A stretch of 64,000 bases of DNA, taken from positions 1 through 64,000 of the forward strand of contig JAGHQL010000139.1 in the NCBI GenBank assembly GCA_020080175.1, read 5' to 3'. Source of the DNA: Glutinoglossum americanum (taxonomy: Eukaryota; Ascomycota; Geoglossomycetes; Geoglossales; Geoglossaceae). How positions within the stretch are numbered: the stretch's first letter is position 1; each line of letters starts with the position of its first letter. This document shows, one piece after another, positions 56,945 to 64,000 of the stretch. Made by a program: the position numbers and the translations under genes. The notes beneath the pieces are model-generated. The model saw only the letters and a program-made list of their open reading frames with translations, was not told the origin of the DNA and made no database searches.

Positions 56945-57658
56945 TATTATGGTAGTCACTGAGTAAGAGCTCGGTAAGTCACCAAACAAGTTGAGAAGAA
57001 GAGCTAGCTCTGAAGAAGGCTGGTGGAGTATAGGGGAGTCTGTTCTATACGTAATACACTAAGCCAGTGACATACGAGGGGGGCCCGCAAGGCCTCACTA
57101 ATGACATTATCATAGGAACTCCACATGGAAGCACGGCTGGTAAAGGAACTACACAGGCATCATAGGAACTCTACATGAGAGCACGGCTGGTGGCGAAGGA
57201 ACCACACAGCATCATAGGAACTCTACATAGGAGCGTGGTCGGTGGCGAAGGAACTGCACAGGTATCGTAGGAACTCCATATAGGAGCACGAGTAGCAGTG
57301 GAAGGCATGGCCAGTAGTGAGGGAACTACATGGGTATCATAAAGACTTCCTAATGAAAGCACAGCTGGAGACAAGGAGTTCATATGCATTCATAGAGGAA
57401 ACTGGGCAGGTTCCTACCCGTGGGCCCTTCAGGGCTATTAGTATATATAGAAGGCTGAGAAGGGTCCGGAAGGGAACCTCATCGGTCAATACCATAATCA
57501 CATTAGATAGACTATTAAGAACTATTAGGTCTACCCTCCTGTCGTGCTACACGGCCAACCTCCCTTGCTCTATCGTAACCAGCCTTTTAGGACTAGCTTG
57601 ACCTCGACGCCCGTGGCACCCAACCTTCGTGGCTCAGCTTATATAAGCAGCTGTCATA
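56945..57658 (+). mobile_element. LTR-like element, family 2, copy A, fossil
   Basis: 714 bp, flanked by a 5-bp duplication TCCAT (56940-56944 and 57659-57663). It interrupts Helitron coding sequence, which resumes on the far side. It shares its whole length with the copies at 61753 and, in inverse orientation, 59849. It contains TATA-like motifs about 220 bp and 20 bp before its end, and several tandem units of about 50 bp. Confidence 0.85.
57100..57340 (+). repeat. Internal ~50-bp tandem units of family 2 (copy A)
   Basis: Units of the form AGGAACTCCACATAGGAGCA followed by a GGC...GGTGG...AAGGAACTGCAC block recur about four to five times. The matching segment of copy C (about 61920-62150) has a similar number and copy B has essentially one. 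That explains most of the length difference between copies. Confidence 0.75.
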
Positions 57659-59522
57659 TCCATCCAGTTATACTGGTGGTGATCATTTTATGCAACAGCT
57701 TTTTCAAGATTCTATGGCTATCGTCTGTCACTTTGGCAAACTAACTCTTTTTATTACATTTACAGCTAATCCACAATGGGAAGAGATCGAATGGGAGCTA
57801 CAAAGAGGTCAAACTACTATAGATTGACTGGATTTAGTAGCTTACGTTTTCTACTTGAAGGTGAAGCAGTTATTACATGAATTGAAATAAGGTTAGATTT
57901 TCATTCGATATCTTGGATGTGTATAGACTATTGAATATCAGAAACGCAGCCTTTCACATATTCATCTGTTACTCTTTTTGCATCTGAATGATTATTTTCT
58001 AGATGCATCCTGTATTGATAAAATCATATCTGCTGAACTTCTGAATGCTACGATGAACCCTACAGGAGAACTGACAAGGATCGTCAAATTGAGTATGGTT
58101 CATGGACTATGTGGCATAGAGTTTTTCATTGCTCCATGCATGATAACTGCTAAATATAGAGGGTTATTGTTATATACCAAATGATATCCATATCTGTTTC
58201 AAGCTACAACTGTGATGAAAGAAGATGAATATTGACTTTATCGAAGACGTGATGATGAACGAAAATGAATAGTACCTGTTGCAGGTTCTTCTGGTCGAAC
58301 TTTCACTATGGATAATAGTTATATTGTTCCATATAATCCATATCTTACCATATATTATAAAGCACATATCAACATAGAAGTTTGCACTTTTATATAAGCT
58401 ATCAAGTACATCTATAAGTATATTTATAAAGGTAATAACAAAATAACTTTACGGTTAGCAAACAAGAATAATGAAATTGCTAAACATCTGCAGGGATGTT
58501 ATATCGGTCCAACAGAAGCCATATGGCGAATATTCGAGTTTCCTACCTATGAAGAATATCCACCGGTGATTCACCTATCTATTTATCTATCTGATCAATA
58601 TCCAGTATATTTTCCGGATGATACGACAGAAGAAGAAATTTGTCAACATATACAGATAGTCCATTCTAAACTTATGGCTTTCTTTCAATATAATATGGAA
58701 CATGCAGATGAATGTCAATATCTATATTAAGAATTTTCAACTCATTACATCTTTAAAAATAAGTTACGGATATGGTCTCTATGCCAAAAAGGAACTGCAA
58801 TCGGTCGTATGTATCACTGTAGCCCTTTTGCAGATGAAAAATATTACTTATGTATGTTGCTGACTACAGTCCATAGTTTCCAATCCTTCATTGACTTCTG
58901 TACTATATATGATTTTCTATATCTAACATTCCAATTTGCTTGCATGACATTAGGGCTGTTAGAAGATGATAAAGAATGGATTGATTGTTTTATAGAAACT
59001 GTGTTATTTTTATCTGAAAATGTATTATGAATGCTCTTCACTATGGCATTGTTATTCGGTAATATAATGGATTCCTCAGCTTTATAGATGCAATTTTATC
59101 AAAACTTCTGTGACGACTTGATATATTATTTACAGCAACAGCAGATTATACTTCCTAGCTTATAAGATTCACATCTTAATTATAGTTTGTTTCTGATTCA
59201 TGAAGTTCTTGCGGATGTTGGTAAAACTCTTACAGACTTTAGTTTACTAATGTATCAGTATGATTAGAGTATCAGCACTGACAATCTGATAGTTGCAGCT
59301 GAAATGCACTATGATACTGATGAAGAACGGACAACTAGTAGATAATATTATAAACAACTTAATACAGATCAAACTTACTATTTTGATCAAATTGTTATAG
59401 TTATTGCAGATAATCCATATATAGTACATTTCTTTTTACAAGGTCCTGCTGAGACTGGTAAAACTTTTCTTTATAAATATCTTTATTATCACTATCATAC
59501 TTTAGGAAAGATAGTTCTTTAC

Positions 59523-59790
59523 TGTTATGACTATAGCGGCCTACGTATGGCTCACGTGTGGCCTGCTATAGGCTATAGTGCTAGGGCTAACTCTTGGTAT
59601 TCGGTGCGAGGCTCGCGGAGCCTCAGTGTTAAGACTATAGCTTGCTGGCACTATGCGGCCATGCAGTGTTATGTCTATATGTATATAACTTTCGCACATC
59701 CCACACCCTCCTTCTTCCTCTAGTTTAGTATCATCTTAATAGAATCCACTCAATATGCCTTCTAGGCACTGGAACTGGCAATTCGTGACA
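59523..59790. mobile_element. Solo LTR (family 3), fossil
   Basis: 268 bp with TG...CA termini (TGTTATGACT / ATTCGTGACA), flanked on both sides by the duplication TTTAC (59518-59522 and 59791-59795). It has a TATA-like motif mid-way and a C/T-rich stretch after it, as in copia-type LTRs. It splits the Helitron helicase between the Walker A region and the following SLGIASLLLP segment. Confidence 0.85.
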
Positions 59791-59848
59791 TTTACATTAC
59801 TTCTTTAGGCATTGCCTCATTACTTTTACCTAGTGAACAGACCTTACA

Positions 59849-60359
59849 TGTGACGGCTGCTTATATAAGCTGGGCCGCGAAGGTTGGGTGCCGCAGGCAT
59901 CAAGCCCGAGCTAGCCCTAAAAGGCCGGTCATGATGGAGTAAGGGGGGGCCGGCTGTGTAGCATGAGGGAAGGGTAGGCCTAATGGTCCTTGATAGTCTA
60001 TCTAATGTGATTATGGTATTGACCGATGAGGTTCCCTTCCGGACCCTCCTCAGCCTTCTATATATACTAATGGCCCTGAGGGACCTACAGGTAAGGACCT
60101 GCCCAGTTCCTTCCATGGACGCGTACAGACCCCTTGCCTCCGGCCATGCTTCCATTGGGGAGTTTTTATGATGCCCATGTGGAGTTTCTATAATGACGTC
60201 ATTGGTGGGGCCTTGTGGGCCCCCCTCTTATGTCACCGGCTTGGTATATTACGTATAGGGTGGACCCTCCCTATGCTCCGCCAGCCTTTCTCAGGGTTAG
60301 CTCTCCTTCTCAGCTTGTTTGGTGGCTCACCAGGCCCTTATCTGGTGGCCACTGTAACA
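59849..60359 (-). mobile_element. LTR-like element, family 2, copy B (inverse orientation), fossil
   Basis: 511 bp, flanked by a perfect 5-bp duplication TTACA (59844-59848 and 60360-60364). The sequence is the reverse complement of copies A and C, with fewer internal tandem units. It lies 58 bp from the family 3 insertion, so two elements hit the same short stretch of the helicase. Confidence 0.87.
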
Positions 60360-61539
60360 TTACACTCACGGTTCAAGATTTCGTTAGACATTCACGAGTT
60401 TGTAATATGTGCTATAAGTAAGAAATCTGATCTTGCAGGTCTATTACAAAAAACATTATTGATCATCTGGGATAAAGTTCTAATACAATATAAGTATTGT
60501 TTTGAAGCTGTTCATTGTATATTAGAAGATATATGTTTAGACAATTTATATCCCTTTGGTAGTATTCCTATTGTATTAGGTGGTGACTTTGCACAAATCC
60601 TTCTAGTCATTTGCAATGGTAATTGCAGTATCATCGTTGATGCATGTATTCAATAGTTATTTTTGTAGATACAATTATGACAGTTGATGCTGCAACAGAA
60701 TATGTGAGTTCATATCAGTGAGGATAATTAGCATTTTGTATAGTGGGTAAGTTCTCTTCCTCATAATATTATATTACATAGTAAAATTTCATTACTAACA
60801 AGCATTATACAGTTTCAATCCTTAAAACACTTTTACAATCATGTTTTTCCACGTTCTCAACTGGAACGACTACATACAGATATTAGTTTCTTCCAAAACC
60901 ATATAATATTATCCATGCGGAATAATACCATACAATCTTTTAACAACTATATTATACAACAATTCTTTGATGATTCGCATATGTATAATTCTGTTGATAC
61001 TGCAAATATTAATAATACTGATGAAGGTCACGATGAATTATCTGTGGAATTTTTTAACAGTCTTAATCTAGCTGGAATATCACTAACAAGACTGCATTTA
61101 AAGATTGGTACTCCAATAATCCTGTTACAGAACTTATATTCTAAGCAAGACTTATGTAATGGTACTCGTATGATTGTCACTCATTGCGGTCAATGTTGCA
61201 TTGAGGTATGGATACTTGATGGTGAATTTGACGGACAGTTACAAGTTCTTCTAAGAATTCGCTTAACTACAAAAGAAGTTGAACTACCATTTCAGCTAAT
61301 TCGCAAGCAGTTTTCAGTGCAGTTATGTTTTGTAATGACTGTAAACAAGTCGCAAGGTCAATCGCTCAACGTTGTTGGTATGGACTTACACTTTTCTGTA
61401 TTTACATATAGATAATTATATGTTACATTATCAAGAGTTACTAATATTCATGGCTTAAGTGCTTTACTACCTAAAAACAGTGATGATAAGACTGACAATA
61501 TTGTATATCTAGAGGTCTTACTATCATAATAGCTTTACA

Positions 61540-61690
61540 ATTCCTTCTAGAATCTATTACATCTTTTTATATTCTATTATACTCTCTTATATCCTATTAT
61601 ACTCCTTTACATTCTGTTACATTCTCTTACATCCTATTATATTTTCTTACATCCCATTACACTCTCTTATATCCTATTACACTACTGTAA
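61540..61690. repeat. AT-rich minisatellite after the Helitron helicase
   Basis: Units of about 18-20 nt built on TCTTATATCCTATTACACTC repeat roughly eight times with variation, directly after the helicase stop. It could be part of the Helitron 3' end or an independent satellite. The ATTAC word also forms the microsatellite near 54570, on the other side of the element. Confidence 0.65.
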
Positions 61691-61752
61691 ACTTTTGCAA
61701 ACTTCTATAAACCTCTGTTACTCCTTCATTTCATCCTTACTATCATCTTCCA

Positions 61753-62468
61753 TGTTATGGTAGCCACTGGGTAAGGGCTCGGTAGGCCACCAAACAAGCT
61801 AAGAAGGAGGGCTAGCTTTAAGGAAGGCCGGCGGAGCATAGGGAGGGTCCACCCTATACGTAATACACCAAGCCGGTGACATACGAGGGGGGCCCGCAAG
61901 GCCCCACCAATGACGTCATCATAAGAACTCCACATGAGAGCACGGCCGGCGAAGGAACTGCACGAGCATTATAGGAACTCCACATAGGAGCACGGCCAGC
62001 GGCAAAAGAACCGCATGGTATTATAGAGACTTCACATAGGAACACGGCCGGTGGTAAAGGAACTGCACGGACATCATAGGAACTCCACATAGGAGTACGA
62101 GCAGTGGCGGAAGGTATGGCTGGTGGTGAGGGAACCACATGAGCATCATAAGGACTCCCTAATGGAAGCACGGCTGGAGGCAAGAGGTCTGTACGTGTCC
62201 ATGGAGGGAACCGGGCAGGTCCCTACCTGTGGGTCCCTCAGGGCTATTAGTATATATAGAAGGCCGAAAAGGGTCCGGAAGGGAACCTCATCGGTCAATA
62301 CCATAATCACATTAGATAGACTATCAAGGACCATTAGGCCTACCCTTCTGTCGTGCTACATAGCCGGCCCCTCCTTGCTCCGTTGTGACTGGCTTCTTAG
62401 GGCTAGCTCGGCCTTGATGCCTGCGGCACCTAACCTTCACGGCCCAGCTTATATAAGCAGCCGTCACA
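61753..62468 (+). mobile_element. LTR-like element, family 2, copy C, fossil
   Basis: 716 bp with TG...CA termini (TGTTATGGTAG / CAGCCGTCACA), flanked by TTCCA and TTCTA (61748-61752 and 62469-62473), a 5-bp duplication that has diverged slightly. It is the most GC-rich of the three copies, so it looks the least altered and perhaps the youngest. It lies just downstream of the Helitron helicase and the AT-rich minisatellite. Confidence 0.85.
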
Positions 62469-62759
62469 TTCTACCTCAATTATCTTCATTTCTTCTTCCA
62501 TCCCATTTGCTATCTCTCCACACATATTCGCTAGCTAACAGAGTAGCTTTTTTATTTTATGAAACTCTTTTCGAAAATAAACATCTGTAAAGTTGTTTGC
62601 AGTATTGGAACGGCCCGTAAAGTGATTGTGACTATTGTGAACTGAATGAAAGGTATGTTTGCGGCCTTTTACAGATTCGAAATTCTCTAAAAAAATGTTA
62701 ACATGGTAAAAACAGTACTGAAAACAGACTTACTAGACCGAAATAAGTATTTAATACCT

Positions 62760-63220
62760 TTACTACCATAATGACAATTACTGCAAGATCCCAAGAATTA
62801 ACCTTCTACTGTAACACAGTGAATAAATGGCCCAGCACCTTTAGTACAGGATGTGTAGCCTGTATGAGTCTCTACACCCCAGGTGTAGCCAAGCACAGCT
62901 TCTTGGTTGCCTACTTGCTCCCAGGCAATTGTTCTACCAGACCTGAAATGGACCCCACGAAGCTTCGGCATGTGAGCAAGAGTAACAAGGGCGCTCGATG
63001 GCTTCTCTGGCAGCTGTTCTGCATGGGCGGCAAGGGTGGCAGGGCTGTCAGCCTATACAGTAGGCAGGTTGAGAGCTGTACCGGGCTCGGTGTGCTCGGC
63101 GAGGGCTGTGTGGGTGGCAGCAACAGCAGGAACAATGACGGCAGGAGTGCTGGAGGCACTAGCAGGAGGCAAGGAGGTCGCGCGGGCTGCCATTGTTACT
63201 TTACGAAGTGTATATAGAGT
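62760..63220 (-). pseudogene. Fragment of a fungal Cys-containing repeat-type protein
   Basis: On the minus strand a frame contains CTKGAGPFIHCVTVEG, matching the C-x2-C-x-G-x-GPF-x2-C pattern of a Cys-rich domain seen in many dispersed, often multi-copy fungal hypothetical proteins. An Ala/Thr/Pro-rich stretch precedes it. The frame is not intact over its length and no start is evident. It is probably a remnant of a dispersed gene family. Confidence 0.4.
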
Positions 63221-64000
63221 ATATAGCTATGTAGAACTCATGAAAACCTCCGCCGTCGCTCCCCTTAGTCACGTGCCCCCCCCCAACACCTCGCGGTCGC
63301 GAGGTGGCCTACTGCTAGTATTATAACACCACAAAATGGCATTCAATGGGGCATGCCCAGAAGAATGTTGCCAAAGCACAAAAACGGTCGCGATAAGTAG
63401 CTAAATGCCCTATTCAAGCTCGCGGAGTGCGACCCAAAGCCGCGTCGCCGCTCTTGCTCACTCCGCCCCCCATCACAGCCCCACCGCAACAGCGCAGAGG
63501 ACCGGGGTCATTTCTCCCGTGGTGGCTGTGCATTTGGGCGCTGCAGCCCGATACCCACAATTTTACTTTTTGTCTTGGTATGCCGCCAAGACATAGTAAT
63601 TACCCCAATATGGGGAATATTGGTTCGATGATTTTCTTGGTTGAAAATTAACTGCCAATACTGGTCCATAATGACCCCAATCTGGAAAAGAGCCGGTTGG
63701 AGTCCGCCTTGCAGATAACGCGAGCCATCTTTCCTTTAAACGCTGCAATGGAACGCGAGTTGGAAAGCTTGTAGAGGCAGCAGCCGTGTGTTGAAATTTT
63801 GGGATGGCAGCGGCCAGGCACCCAACCGTCCTCGAAAGACTCCGGCCGGCATTGATTCCGGTAGAGCTGGGATCTACCGATAGCAAACTTCGCCGTAGTC
63901 CAATTGATCTTTAGCGGTTGCGTTGGTGGGGGTCGGAACGACATGCGTGGAAATGTTCCTGTTTCTCAACATTTCAAATTATTAGTCACGATAGCGAGAA
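63221..64000. other. Terminal segment without a supported gene
   Basis: Two overlapping minus-strand frames (63944-63648 and 63886-63563) have no recognisable domain. Nothing else is seen up to the window end. Confidence 0.4.

Larger units (their letters stand above)
54785..61535 (+). mobile_element. Decayed Helitron (Rep/Pif1-type helicase) split by nested insertions
   Basis: Plus-strand pieces follow the order of a fungal Helitron protein: an N-terminal segment (SFRKHICQYNATLAFISANYN, YHLQGPLVPERGWQP) at about 55030-55386; the Helitron-like N domain (RMELVMEKGTDRHCYNLP, IPLHYVLLF) at 56290-56640; NPQWEEIEWELQRGQ at about 57770; the HUH-type Rep region (HIHLLLFLH, KYIYKYIYKG) at 57950-58450; the helicase Walker A (GPAETGKTFLYKYL) at about 59440; RFKISLDIH at about 60375; and motif VI (YVTLSRVT) at about 61420. 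Many stops replace residues encoded by CAA/CAG/CGA/TGG in relatives, fitting C-to-T mutation. Insertions occupy 55651-55992, 56945-57658, 59523-59790 and 59849-60359, and homology is also lost between 55387 and 56290. Neither the 5' TC nor the 3' CTRR hairpin could be fixed. Confidence 0.88.

Noticed and set aside
56945-62468. Copies A and C as the two LTRs of one full retroelement
   Set aside because: The sequence between them is Helitron, and each copy has its own 5-bp duplication, so they are separate insertions.

Overview
The window looks like a nuclear contig from a filamentous ascomycete fungus. The gene families (NACHT-ankyrin STAND receptor, DUF7708 STAND-like protein, fungal AAA+ with DUF7025-type region, DUF6594 membrane protein, large-subunit secreted catalase, QDE-2-type Argonaute) and the many 50-80 nt introns with GTRNGY-type donors point that way. 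A pezizomycete-like genome is my guess; the sequence alone does not prove the order.

Layout. 1-8567 holds no supported host gene. It starts with a poly-G tract and contains one complete pogo/Fot1-type DNA transposon (2570-4405) with long terminal inverted repeats and a TA duplication. 8568-14808 carries a divergent pair: a five-exon DUF7708/STAND-like gene (minus) and a seven-exon AAA+ ATPase gene (plus). 15900-18077 is a single-exon gene for a zinc-finger protein fused to a trypsin-like protease with a visible His/Asp/Ser triad. 18623-19803 is an extradiol-dioxygenase-like (VOC fold) gene. 21571-22036 is a truncated kinase fragment next to transposon debris. 24910-27351 is a secreted catalase and 27846-29512 an F-box protein. 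30127-30591 is a non-autonomous element whose termini match the pogo element. 32062-32772 encodes a small secreted protein. 33943-35335 encodes a caspase-like peptidase with a C-terminal membrane anchor. 36733-38346 encodes a DUF6594 membrane protein.

40207-43510 is a complete Argonaute gene with an RGG-rich N-terminus, followed by a 193-bp fold-back element and then a complete 1,219-residue NACHT receptor with 17 ankyrin repeats (44478-48422). 49999-52010 is a six-exon cystathionine-gamma-synthase-like PLP enzyme. A decayed membrane-protein gene follows at 52415-54130.

From about 54.8 kb the sequence is AT-rich and dominated by a decayed Helitron (Rep plus Pif1-type helicase). At least four LTR-like elements are inserted in it and a fifth lies just beyond it, each with its own 5-bp target duplication. 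The final 1.5 kb holds only a degenerate protein fragment.

The host genes do not form one pathway. Several (NACHT-ankyrin receptor, STAND-like protein, AAA+, zinc-finger/trypsin, caspase with membrane anchor) belong to families used for non-self recognition and cell death in fungi. Argonaute and the inverted-repeat element belong to the RNA-silencing/transposon side. Grouping them as an immunity neighbourhood is inference. All exon boundaries were placed by eye from reading frame, splice consensus and family conservation.
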